NCBI GenBank assembly: GCA_000433535.1
Contig: FR892652.1
Location: forward strand, 1 to 30,069
Origin: Dorea sp. CAG:317
GTDB lineage: Bacteria; Bacillota; Clostridia; Lachnospirales; Lachnospiraceae
DNA: 30,069 nucleotides
Direction of reading: 5' to 3'
A model generated the notes under the pieces. It did not search any database. It saw only the letters and a list, made by a program, of their open reading frames with translations, and was not told the DNA's origin. The position numbers and the translations under genes are program-made. This document shows positions 8,101-14,416 of this stretch, piece after piece. Position 1 is the first letter of the stretch. Every line of letters starts with the position of its first letter.

Positions 8101-8548
8101 AGGAAGCTCGTACATTGTCACAGCTCCACCCAAGATGGACGCTCAATCTCTGCCAGACTACAAGCTGTCTTAAAAGGTAGGCGTGCTGGCTGCTCAATCC
8201 TGTATGGCTTTTCGTATACTGTTTGACGTATTCAAGAGATAAAGCAACGTCCTCTATCTGGTAGGCAGTCATGCGTGTACTTGCGTCACTTCTGGTCTTA
8301 TATCCATTCTTAAAGCCTGTGTTGATGTCGATACAATAAGCGTCCTCGCCCTCAACGGTCATATGCCCCTCATTAAATGTAGAGCCGATAGAACCATCAT
8401 TCATTACTTTCTCAACAATGCCGACACGTTCCTCCGATTCTGTCCAGTATTGTGTTTCCGCAGCATGGACAGCAGTTGTGGGTAGAGCAGTAAAGACGGT
8501 TGCGAGAGTAAGAACACCTGTAAGCAATCGTTTCAATATCTTATTCAT
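5114..8548 (-). CDS. VaFE-repeat, SpaA-type sortase-anchored surface protein with thioester domain
   Basis: A 1144-residue cell-wall protein carried by the ICE. It has a signal peptide (residues 1-30, ending AVHAA) and an N-terminal TQxA-type thioester domain, judged from YCIDINTG (C72) and the LRQLVVWQ segment (Q128) that can form a Cys-Gln thioester with host ligands. Several SpaA/prealbumin-like modules follow (ETKAPKGFQLD, EEKTAPNGYLLEGAY, YRIEESNAPEGYLTDG), then three 130-residue VaFE repeats each with VTFEELYD, a Pro/Thr spacer, the sortase motif SPKTG (1106-1110), a membrane helix and a basic tail. Such domains usually carry Lys-Asn isopeptide bonds. The ATG follows GGAG by about nine bases. 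The leader contains two terminators. It may promote cell contact during transfer or gut adhesion; that role is inferred. Confidence 0.92.
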   Translation of the reverse strand: MNKILKRLLTGVLTLATVFTALPTTAVHAAETQYWTESEERVGIVEKVMNDGSIGSTFNEGHMTVEGEDAYCIDINTGFKNGYKTRSDASTRMTAYQIEDVALSLEYVKQYTKSHTGLSSQHAYLLRQLVVWQRLSVHLGWSCDNVRASYDEISKSVQDEVFAGAKAFVRENKGRYDCYGYIYTGEGQDLGQFFAELAVGNGKIQKSSSNTTVTNGNDCYSLSGATYGVYSDKGCTKSVATLTTNANGNTDTVELRAATYYVKETKAPKGFQLDKNVYTMTVKVNETTTLKVSDKPKVTDTLVELFKIDMEISKATPQGNASLEGAEFVWKYYDGYYTKDNLPSEPTRTWTTKTIAEKDSNNEVHYITRLADSYKVLGDSFYTQNGTICLPLGTITVEEKTAPNGYLLEGAYMQAAGSSEQIKGVYVAQITEDGELAALSGSNQYSVLDKVIRGGVKIQKRDLETKDTKAQGGATLKDTAFEIISLNDNAVLVDGKLYNKNEVVKTIHTGVDGIATTAADTLPYGKYRIEESNAPEGYLTDGAKPIEFEITEDGKIVDLTDEAHSIYNQIKRGDIEGVKIGAGTHKRLANVPFRITSKTTGESHIIVTDANGQFSTSSDWVSHKQNTNAGKTSEDGIWFGTSTPDDSKGALLYDTYTIEELRCDSNKGMTLIPAFDVVVSRNKVVVDLGTLTDEYEPEITIHTTATDKVTGEKSIVAGKNVTIVDTVTLDGLTKGTKYQLKGWQMVKSENAQLLIDGKPVESNYTFTAKKSEMEVEVSYTFNASALGGKDLVTFEELYDLSNPDEPIKVAEHKDIEDEGQTVTIEERVIEIHTNATDKVTGEKMIVAGKEVTVIDTVTLDGLEKGTTYQLKGWQMVKSENAQLLIDGKPVESDYTFTAKDSSMEVQIAFTFNASELAGKDLVTFEELYDLSNPDEPTKVAKHKDIEDEGQTVTITERIITMHTTATDKVTGEKTIKADNKVTIVDTVTLDGLEKGVKYTLKGWEMVKSENAELLVKGKRVENDLTFTAEDSKMEVQIEFIFNASELGGKELVTFEELYDVTNPDNPIKVAEHKDIKDEGQTVTIKEKPESPTTPEKPSTPTKTSDSPKTGDNTPFVALFAMMGISAAGLIFAGYKRFRRVKKSD
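5282..6460 (-). repeat. Three tandem 390-bp VaFE repeats in the adhesin gene
   Basis: Three in-frame units of about 390 bp (130 residues), each starting near HTTATDKVTGEK or HTNATDKVTGEK and ending with EHKDIEDEGQTVTI. Units 1 and 2 are very alike (shared KYQLKGWQMVKSENAQLLID-type text), while unit 3 is more diverged (ENAELLVKGKRVEND). Copy number could change by recombination. Confidence 0.85.
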
Positions 8549-8573
8549 TTTTTGATTCTCCTTTCATTTGGGT

Positions 8574-8603
8574 AAAAAAATAGACGCTCATTTCTGAACG
8601 TCT
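8574..8603 (-). terminator. Intrinsic terminator/attenuator just before the adhesin start
   Basis: On the minus strand AGACGTTCA-GAAA-TGAGCGTCT forms a 9-bp stem (one G-U) with a GNRA tetraloop, followed by seven Ts (8574-8580). It ends only about 25 bases before the adhesin ATG, leaving no room for a promoter in between, so adhesin transcripts must read through it. Confidence 0.78.
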
Positions 8604-8609
8604 GGAAAT

Positions 8610-8640
8610 AAAAAAGGAATACCGTTTTTCAAGTATTCCT
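8610..8640 (-). terminator. Second intrinsic terminator in the adhesin leader
   Basis: AGGAATAC (8615-8622) pairs with GTATTCCT (8633-8640), and the minus strand continues with TTTTTTATTT. It lies about 10 bases upstream of the 8574-8603 hairpin, in the same orientation. Together they isolate the ICE from transcription entering from the fic side, or act as attenuators. Confidence 0.75.
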
Positions 8641-8693
8641 AATTCTATATGTTATTTAACTGTATTTATGTGATATGAAGTTGTTTGCTGCTG

Positions 8694-9419
8694 TTATGCC
8701 GCTATTTGTTGTTGGTATCTCAATGGTACATTTCCATCCTGGAACGGATGGATTCGCTCAAATTTTACATGGAAGTCCAGAATATCTTCAAAAGTCTTTT
8801 CTTCTTTTCCGTTGTACTCTGTCAGCAATGCTTTCATTTTATCGGCAACTTCTTCCGGAAGTGCGGTATCCATACCACCAACTTCATTTGGCATCTTTTT
8901 ATAATCGCCAACAGCAAACCAATCTTTTCTGGAATCACTTGTTCCGTTCTTCAAAATCAGGTGAAGTTCTTTGATGAACCTCTCTGTCAGTACTGACTTT
9001 GCATTATCAATAATCATATCAATACAACGGAAGTGATTTGCTGTTTCAATCACATCATCTACATTCAGCACTTCTTTTTCTACACCGATGGTGTTGGTTT
9101 CAAAGATGTATCTGGTCTGATCATGAGTCAGACGGCTGCCTTCGATATGATTGGAGTTGTATGTTAAATCAATCTGTGTCTTATGGTAAATCCCACCTGA
9201 ATACTTACTTGCTTTCTGTTCCTGCAGAATATCAAGCAAAGTAATAGGCTGTTCTTTCTTCTTGTTGGAACGCTCCGGTTTTTCTGCATTTTCAGGAATA
9301 TTCCAAGTCTTGCCGGTAAGAAAGGCACCATTTACACGCCCATGTGCACAGTAGTTTCTAACACTGCGTTCCGACACATCCCATTTTTTTGCTATTTCAG
9401 CAACTGAAAGGTATCGCAT
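8694..9419 (-). pseudogene. fic: Fic-family AMPylase gene truncated by ICE insertion
   Basis: The surviving 241 codons encode an N-terminal HTH (residues 1-45, RYLSVAEIAKKWDVSERSVR), a linker, and a Fic domain with the inhibitory motif SNHIEG (S89...E93-G94) in front, a class II arrangement. The catalytic motif begins HPFQDGN (about 224-230) but then changes to VPLRYQQQIAA and stops, where Fic enzymes continue GR plus about 100 residues. The last 11 residues are encoded by ICE DNA. Loss of the Arg and the following helices should destroy nucleotide transfer. ATG 9419 follows a GGAGG box. The remainder of the gene should lie at the other end of the ICE, outside the window. Excision would restore it. 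Confidence 0.87.
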
Positions 9420-9470
9420 CTGCTCTCCTCCGTTATAAATCAAATCTATATTTACATTTTACTACAATAT

Positions 9471-9499
9471 AGCATATCACATTATCGGCAAAATATCAA
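9471..9499 (-). promoter_or_regulatory. Promoter of the fic gene
   Basis: The minus strand has TTGATA (9494-9499), exactly 17 bases, then TATGCT (9471-9476), about 52 bases ahead of the fic ATG. The spacer contains TTTTGCCG, and an inverted copy CGGCAAAA occurs about 35 bases further upstream, so a dimeric regulator could bind here. The operator reading is weak. Confidence 0.6.
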
Positions 9500-9570
9500 A
9501 TTTTTACTATATCATCATTTCTATTTTTTGCCGTTTTTGGTATTTATATATTTATAGTATCAGCGTTATA

Positions 9571-9612
9571 ATTAAAAACTTCTGACCAACAACATGTGTC
9601 AATCAGAAGTTT
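9571..9612 (-). terminator. Intrinsic terminator of the ATPase/TOPRIM pair
   Basis: A 10-bp stem, AAACTTCTGA (9576-9585) with TCAGAAGTTT (9603-9612), is followed on the minus strand by TTTTTAAT. It lies about 45 bases after the TOPRIM gene stop and separates that operon from fic. Confidence 0.75.
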
Positions 9613-9654
9613 GCTTATTTTATACGATACTTATTCTCTCTCTTGGAATGCTAT

Positions 9655-10368
9655 TTATTTCTTACGCTCATTTGAGTTATCACACTCAATCATATCAAAA
9701 CACAGGCCCAAATTCGTATGCCTCTCTAATGAATGTAAATTTTCTGTAATATATTCCCAAGACTCTTTATAATCCGGTCCCACCGCAAAATCTGATTCTT
9801 TTATATACTTCAAAAAATCCGGTATATCATTTCGATACTTTTTCGCAAACTGATAAGCATCCTCTTCCTTTTCTTCATCGGTACTATTCAGCTTACCATA
9901 TAGCGCATGATCCAAATTACATGACATATAGTAAATTCCATATGATAGTTTCCATATCTGTCCTGTGGATTTCAATCGATCAATATTCTCTCGCTTTCTT
10001 ACATTTCTACTAATAATACCCTCTGGATTTGCAGTTCGAATCTCTGTGACACTGTAAACCGGCTTTACTGCTTCTGCATCCTCGACAACTGCAGAATCCG
10101 GAGCATATGCACCATCCATATCAACGATATGAATAATTTCTTTAAAGTCAGCCTGTTTGTAATGATTCTGTGCTGCATACTGCCTTACACAGTTTCCAAC
10201 CTTCGAAACGATATTTGAGGAATTCACCCCTGCCTGTGTAGTAATGTCCCCATGCATAATATGGACATACACAGAATCCTTATCATATATTTTTGAAAGA
10301 AGAACACCGAGTGCTTCATCATCCGATGGTCCTTCTACAATTACAAAGACAATTTTTCTTTTTGCCAC
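9655..10368 (-). CDS. TOPRIM-like protein, probable effector partner of the ATPase (RloB/OLD-like)
   Basis: A 237-residue protein. The start KIVFVIVEGPSDDEAL (E12) and the later HIVDMDG (D83, D85) are the glutamate and DxD signatures of a TOPRIM fold as in OLD nucleases, RloB and AriB; metal-dependent nucleic-acid cleavage is therefore plausible but not shown. The remainder is unfamiliar to me. The GTG start overlaps the ATPase stop as TAGTG and has GGGGAG six bases upstream, so the two proteins are made in fixed ratio. Paired ATPase/TOPRIM genes occur in PARIS, AbiL/RloAB and Gabija-type anti-phage systems. It does not clearly show the features I know for DUF4435 (AriB), so it could be a different branch. 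Confidence 0.72.
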   Translation of the reverse strand: MAKRKIVFVIVEGPSDDEALGVLLSKIYDKDSVYVHIMHGDITTQAGVNSSNIVSKVGNCVRQYAAQNHYKQADFKEIIHIVDMDGAYAPDSAVVEDAEAVKPVYSVTEIRTANPEGIISRNVRKRENIDRLKSTGQIWKLSYGIYYMSCNLDHALYGKLNSTDEEKEEDAYQFAKKYRNDIPDFLKYIKESDFAVGPDYKESWEYITENLHSLERHTNLGLCFDMIECDNSNERKK

Positions 10369-11759
10369 TACATCTCCCCAGCCTCTCTAAATGCCAGTGC
10401 GATTTCATAGTTGTTTGTTGGCTCATAAACAACTTCGTTCTGCTCTCCCAGAACAATATCTCTGTAATAGAAATCTCTCAGGTTATTATTCTCTTTTACA
10501 TTTACCATTCTCAGATATCGATTCTCTGGGTTGGTAGTAGTAAACGCAATAAATCCTCTGTCCAAAGTCTCTAATGGACGCAAATTATGTGATGTAAAGA
10601 TTAACTGGCCTTTACCCTTTTCTGAAATAATTCTAAGAAGCTCGCCTAACAGATATTCAAACACACCGGAATCAAGCTCATCAATTGCCACTGTAATAGA
10701 CGGCTTATTATATACGACAATCAAAAGCTGCAATATTGATACGATTTTCTTGATACCTTCTGACTCATAACGCAAAGGAATTTCTTTACTATTCTTCCTG
10801 GACATAAGCTGAACACGACATCCGATATTTCCGTTCTTCAGAACCTGTGGTCCGAAGTTATACATACTGATGGTCAATCCGGGAACAATCTGAGAAAGAA
10901 CCATGTTCATGTTTGGAATAATTTTCTCAATCACCTCTGCCGCTTCTTTCGGAATCGTCTCCGCCTCATCGAGCGGCATCATGATATTTCCTACAGCTCC
11001 TGCATTTTCACTTTCATACTTAAATGCTAATGGAAGGGCATTCATTGTAATCAAACCATTATTCTGAGTATTGATTACAAACAGTTCAAAGTTGCCATAC
11101 TGTACAAGCATCTCGAGGAGTTCTGTATAAATTGGCTGTTTGCAATTCTCATGGATAACTGTCAAAAGCTCTCTTGAAAAAACAAATGATCTGGATGTTG
11201 CAGAAGCCAGACGTTTCGCCACCTCAAGATCCGTTGCAACATCCTTATCTTTACCAACCAATTCCTGATATTTATTTCTGGGAGTAAATACTTCCTTCGA
11301 ACAGGTATTGATCAGGTTTGCCATTCTACACTTATCTTCTCCACGCACATAGGAACAGCTAAGAATTTCATCAAAAATAACCACTTTCGTGTTTTCAGAT
11401 TCAGATACGTTCTGAGTATTATCATTCTGCTCTTTTTTTATCTCGAATTCGTACACAACTCCATAGGAAATTCCACTTTCCGGAATATCAACAGAAAAAT
11501 CGAATCTCAATTTTGCACTGTCTGATTCTACATGAATGTAATCAGCATACTGTGGTGGGACCACCTGTCCGCAAAGGGCATGTTTTAACAACATGATTGC
11601 ATCAATCAACGCAGTCTTCCCGGATCCATTCTGACCGTATATCCCAAGAATACTTGATTTGTAATTCTTTCTATTGTTCTTAAGAGTAACCTGACCCTTC
11701 TTAACATTTTTGAAATTCTCGATTTCGATTTTTTCTATTCTTACGCTTCCCTTTTTCAT
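10368..11759 (-). CDS. AAA15/AAA21-type SMC-like ATPase of a two-gene defence-like module
   Basis: A 463-residue ABC/SMC-related ATPase without long coiled coils. It opens with IEKIEIENFKNVKKGQVTL, has Walker A GQNGSGKT (42-49), an ABC-signature-like YESEGIKKI (331-339), Walker B VAIDELD (357-363) and the switch histidine in FTSHN (388-392). This is the AAA_21/AAA15 arrangement used by AriA, RloA, AbiLi and related sensors. Its single partner is the TOPRIM gene overlapping its stop codon. A strong promoter lies just upstream. No methylase, reverse transcriptase or HNH gene is adjacent, so Septu and R-M assignments are unlikely. Anti-phage function is inferred from family and arrangement. Confidence 0.85.
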   Translation of the reverse strand: MKKGSVRIEKIEIENFKNVKKGQVTLKNNRKNYKSSILGIYGQNGSGKTALIDAIMLLKHALCGQVVPPQYADYIHVESDSAKLRFDFSVDIPESGISYGVVYEFEIKKEQNDNTQNVSESENTKVVIFDEILSCSYVRGEDKCRMANLINTCSKEVFTPRNKYQELVGKDKDVATDLEVAKRLASATSRSFVFSRELLTVIHENCKQPIYTELLEMLVQYGNFELFVINTQNNGLITMNALPLAFKYESENAGAVGNIMMPLDEAETIPKEAAEVIEKIIPNMNMVLSQIVPGLTISMYNFGPQVLKNGNIGCRVQLMSRKNSKEIPLRYESEGIKKIVSILQLLIVVYNKPSITVAIDELDSGVFEYLLGELLRIISEKGKGQLIFTSHNLRPLETLDRGFIAFTTTNPENRYLRMVNVKENNNLRDFYYRDIVLGEQNEVVYEPTNNYEIALAFREAGEM

Positions 11760-11797
11760 GTTCCACCTCTCGATTTACGCACTAATATCACAGGTTC

Positions 11798-11826
11798 ATT
11801 TTATCATTATGCCCTCGTTTTGTCAA
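11798..11826 (-). promoter_or_regulatory. Strong promoter of the ATPase/TOPRIM operon
   Basis: The minus strand shows consensus TTGACA (11821-11826), 17 bases, then TAAAAT (11798-11803), about 38 bases before the ATPase ATG, which has an AGAGGTGG ribosome site. Constitutive expression is expected from this sequence; no clear operator is seen. Confidence 0.75.
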
Positions 11827-12818
11827 TTTTAATCTTCTATTCGATACATTTTGTATCGTTTTATTTATTTACTATAATTTTGTGTATTATTTTAAAACAA
11901 TACTCGTTTTTATTTATCCTTCACATTAATTATTTTACAATTTAGTCAACTACACTTTGGTAATTCGTACTTAACTAAATTGCAAAACAGATTCCTTACT
12001 GTATTGTATCCAGAAAAAACTTTCCTAATATAAACAACGATATTTTACCAACTACTGTATGGAAAATGTCCGGATATTTATTTGGTATTACGAAAATCTG
12101 AACCCGGTCATTTCTGACCGCCTTCAACTTCTAACTGAAAAATCCCACCTACACAAAGTAAGTGGGAAATCATTCGTGCTATGCCAAAGGCTCATTATTG
12201 TGGGAAAAGTGTGGGAAATTCATCTGCTCAGATGGCTGAAACCATTGTAAATACTACTTCTCTGCCTCATCGGCGACATTTTGCCGTGGCAGATGAATAA
12301 TACTTTTATCATAATATGGTTTGCTCCTTTTTGCCTGGAAAAGCCCTGTTTTGCGAGATATTCCGAGGTTATGGTTAAATTGTTGTTTTCTTGTCAACCA
12401 GGCAAATTATAGTATAATTTAGCAAGTTGTGGCTACCTGTTAGTAGTAGAAATGGTAGTAAAACAGAAAAGCTTACTACTAAAAAATATATATTTTACAC
12501 TTTACCACTTCTGGATTATATTTAGATGTAATCTCATAAGCTAACTTTTCTGGAATATCCGAAAACAGTAAGTGCTGTTTGGGATTCTATTCCAAAATAT
12601 TGCGATGGTCACGGGGCATTGCGAGTCTCTTTTCTTTTAAATATGCCTTTTATTGGACAAATAATTCCCTTTCATTTGTTTTGCTATTACTCCACTTCTG
12701 CGCACACTTGTATGTACTTGGTGGTAATTCATCACCTATTATTTTTTATCTCTTCTAAGCTTAAGACTACTTGCTGTGGTGTTTTCTGCAACAGATAATC
12801 TGCTTACAAATCGCATAT
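11827..12818. other. Gene-poor AT-rich interval of about 1 kb
   Basis: No convincing gene on either strand. The first 200 bases are very AT-rich. Around 12130-12290 an open frame ending at TAA 12290 (…GKSVGNSSAQMAETIVNTTS…) looks like a decayed coding end but matches nothing I know. Two inverted repeats are present: TTTGCCTGG 12330-12338 with CCAGGCAAA 12398-12406, and TTAGTAGTA 12440-12448 with TACTACTAA 12474-12482. A plus-strand promoter-like sequence lies between them. From 12500 to 12818 I see nothing specific. Confidence 0.5.
12391..12418 (+). promoter_or_regulatory. Orphan promoter-like sequence facing a stem-loop
   Basis: TTGTCA (12391-12396), a 16-base spacer and TATAAT (12413-12418) form a good promoter on the plus strand. 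No gene follows. The predicted RNA would start near 12425 and include a 9-bp stem (12440-12448 with 12474-12482). This could be a small RNA or a relic of a lost gene. Confidence 0.4.
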
Positions 12819-13025
12819 TCAGTCCCCGTTGATTTCTTTTTCAATTAGTTCATTTGCAATCGTTAACGCCTCTACACGCCTTTTTGCTAATGTAATCTGA
12901 GACTTATACCTGGAAGGATTTTCTTTCCCTTCTAGAGTCTTTACGGTCTCTTTCAGTTTATATAAAAGTGAATCAATCTGTCGTTTAGCTTCAACAACTT
13001 CTTCATTTGTACGTTCATCACTCAT
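12819..13025 (-). CDS. Small hypothetical protein coupled to the DUF188 gene
   Basis: A 68-residue, strongly charged protein that looks entirely alpha-helical (EEVVEAKRQIDSLLYKLKET, then RVEALTIANELIEKEI), possibly a short coiled coil. I do not recognise it. It starts at ATG 13025, or GTG 13031, inside the end of the DUF188 gene, an overlap that argues for translational coupling and for a real gene. Confidence 0.6.
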   Translation of the reverse strand: MSDERTNEEVVEAKRQIDSLLYKLKETVKTLEGKENPSRYKSQITLAKRRVEALTIANELIEKEINGD

Positions 13026-13497
13026 AGTCACATGCCTCCTGAACTTTTCGAATCAACTTCACAAAAGATGCTTCAAATCTTTCATCATCTTCTGGTGTTC
13101 TCTTCGAGGGTCCTTTGATATGTTTCTTCCCTTTTTTGCTCATGCGTGCCTTCTTATTCATGTGGCGTTCCATCAACATCAAATCTATATTTTCATTGGT
13201 GTACCACTTGCCACTTTGATGAATACCATAGGCTCCTTTACCGAGCGCCATCGCAGCAACACCATAATCCTGCGTCACTACAACATCATCTTTATTGCAT
13301 AAATTGATAAGAGCAAAATCAACAGCATCTGCTCCTGCACCAATGATTTTGATATCTGAGTAATCCGATGAAAGCACATGATTTGTATCACACAGTAACA
13401 TACATGGAATCTCATATTCTTTTGCTATTCGTTCTACGATACCTACTACTGGACATGCATCCGCATCTACTAGAATTCTCATTTTCGCTTGTTCCAT
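13018..13497 (-). CDS. YaiI/YqxD-family (DUF188, UPF0178) protein
   Basis: A 155-160-residue member of the DUF188 family, which has a PIN-like fold. Family landmarks are RILVDADACPV near the start, GADAVDFALIN, DVVVTQDYGVAAMAL with the acidic D, and the basic tail RMSKKGKKHIKGPSKRT. The conserved Asps (DADAC, TQDYG) suggest metal-dependent nuclease chemistry, though no reaction is established. The family usually begins at MRILVDADACP, which would be ATG 13482; ATG 13497 adds five residues. Neither has a strong ribosome site. Confidence 0.88.
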   Translation of the reverse strand: MEQAKMRILVDADACPVVGIVERIAKEYEIPCMLLCDTNHVLSSDYSDIKIIGAGADAVDFALINLCNKDDVVVTQDYGVAAMALGKGAYGIHQSGKWYTNENIDLMLMERHMNKKARMSKKGKKHIKGPSKRTPEDDERFEASFVKLIRKVQEACDYE

Positions 13498-13504
13498 TCT
13501 ATAT

Positions 13505-14059
13505 CTATTTTAGAAAAGCAGCCCATTTCCCATCATATTCTGTTTGATGATTCTCCCAATACAGCAACTTTTCAACATACTCATATGCCCTGGTTTCAAC
13601 AGCTACTCTGCAATTTTCAATTCCATATCTTCGGACAATAGCTGTAAGCTCATAAATCGGATATCCTAATGCATGTCCTACAGTATGAACCACACCACAA
13701 GCCTGTCCTATCGCATGGCAAAGAGCAATATCTTCTGGAATTGTTATTTCTTTTGCCATCGCATGACAATCAAGAATTGCTCTTTTAGCTTGAGTCATTT
13801 TAATTTCACCTGCCGCCCAAAATCTGGTCAGTTCCAATGCGGTTCTAGGGCGATGCTCATTAGGATACTTTTCTTCCAAGACACAAACAGATTCCTCTGC
13901 CAAATTCAACGCCCATAAAACCATCGTACGACGATTCTGGTGCTTAATTATATAAGAAAGATCCTGAAACAGTTCACATTCCTTAGAAAATAAGATTTGA
14001 TTTTTTCTTTTATATTTTAAACTAACCTCTTCAAACCATTCCATATTACTAGGCCCCAT
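13505..14059 (-). CDS. Imm5-like putative immunity protein
   Basis: A 184-residue all-helical protein resembling the Imm5-like family: LWALNLAEESVCVLEEKYPNEHRPRTALELTRFWAAGEI corresponds to the family block with a [D/E]xRPRxAxE motif, followed by a CHAMAKE repeat-like helix and a His-rich helix (GQACGVVHTVGHALG). Immunity proteins of polymorphic toxins neutralise a cognate toxin, but no toxin gene is seen here, so it is an orphan or has another role. The ATG overlaps the DUF2200 stop (TAATG); a second ATG at 14044 follows GGGG and may be used instead. Confidence 0.72.
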   Translation of the reverse strand: MGPSNMEWFEEVSLKYKRKNQILFSKECELFQDLSYIIKHQNRRTMVLWALNLAEESVCVLEEKYPNEHRPRTALELTRFWAAGEIKMTQAKRAILDCHAMAKEITIPEDIALCHAIGQACGVVHTVGHALGYPIYELTAIVRRYGIENCRVAVETRAYEYVEKLLYWENHQTEYDGKWAAFLK

Positions 14060-14409
14060 TATTTTCTTAAGATCTTCTCCATCGCCTTACCTTTGGTCAG
14101 TTCATCTACCAGCTTATCCAAATAACGAATCTCTCTCATCATTGGATCCTCAACATTTTCCACACGTACACCACAAACAACACCTTTGATTAGTTCACGA
14201 TTTGGATTCATCGCTGGTGCTTGTTCAAAAAACTCTGCATATGTAATTTCAGAATCAAGCATACTATCTAACTCTTCAGAAGAATATCCTGTCATCCAGG
14301 TTGTCACCATATGCACTTCCTCTTTGCTTCGGCCTTTTCTCTCAGCCTTTGCAATTATTAGCGGATATACTTTTGAATACTTCATTGAAAATATTTTGTC
14401 ATTTTCCAT
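14059..14409 (-). CDS. DUF2200-family protein
   Basis: A 116-residue protein starting MENDKIFSMKYSKVYPLIIAKA, which is characteristic of DUF2200. It ends with the equally typical block EIRYLDKLVDELTKGKAMEKILRK, and the middle NPNRELIKGVVCGVRVE is also conserved. The function of the family is unknown. ATG 14409 is preferred: an AGTAGGT box lies five bases upstream, and the longer frame to 14547 overlaps the upstream gene in another phase. It is coupled to the Imm5-like gene by TAATG. Confidence 0.85.
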   Translation of the reverse strand: MENDKIFSMKYSKVYPLIIAKAERKGRSKEEVHMVTTWMTGYSSEELDSMLDSEITYAEFFEQAPAMNPNRELIKGVVCGVRVENVEDPMMREIRYLDKLVDELTKGKAMEKILRK

Positions 14410-14416
14410 ATTATAC

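Larger units (their letters stand above)
1..8735 (-). mobile_element. Tn916/Tn5397-family ICE, one end (continues past base 1)
   Basis: Gene content and order match the regulatory and DNA-processing half of Tn916-type conjugative elements: two DUF961 genes, coupling ATPase, oriT, MobT relaxase, DUF3789 and TcpD, all transcribed toward base 1. The visible end is placed at about 8728-8738, because the fic gene coming from the right loses its conserved sequence there, inside the catalytic motif. Tn5397, which moves by a large serine recombinase, is known to insert in Fic-domain genes. I therefore infer a TndX-type integrase, but the recombinase and the other end lie outside the window. Cargo visible here is a VaFE/SpaA adhesin and an AT-rich orphan gene. 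No tet gene is present in this part. Confidence 0.88.

Noticed and set aside
8641..8735. A promoter for the adhesin in the ICE end (TATAGAAT near 8650)
   Set aside because: The -10 is fair but no matching -35 was found at 16-18 bases, so it is not listed as a feature.
8694..11759. Treating fic as a third component of the ATPase/TOPRIM system
   Set aside because: A terminator (9571-9612) and a separate fic promoter lie between them, and HTH-Fic genes are common as solitary genes. The neighbourhood may be coincidental.
12059..12290. Open frames in the gene desert that resemble the end of an integrase or other protein
   Set aside because: No start with a ribosome site, stops nearby in the same frame, and no recognisable motif. 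Kept only as possible decayed coding sequence.
13505..14059. Reading the Imm5-like gene as half of a toxin-immunity pair
   Set aside because: No toxin, LXG/WXG or secretion gene is adjacent. Both neighbours are DUF188 and DUF2200 proteins.
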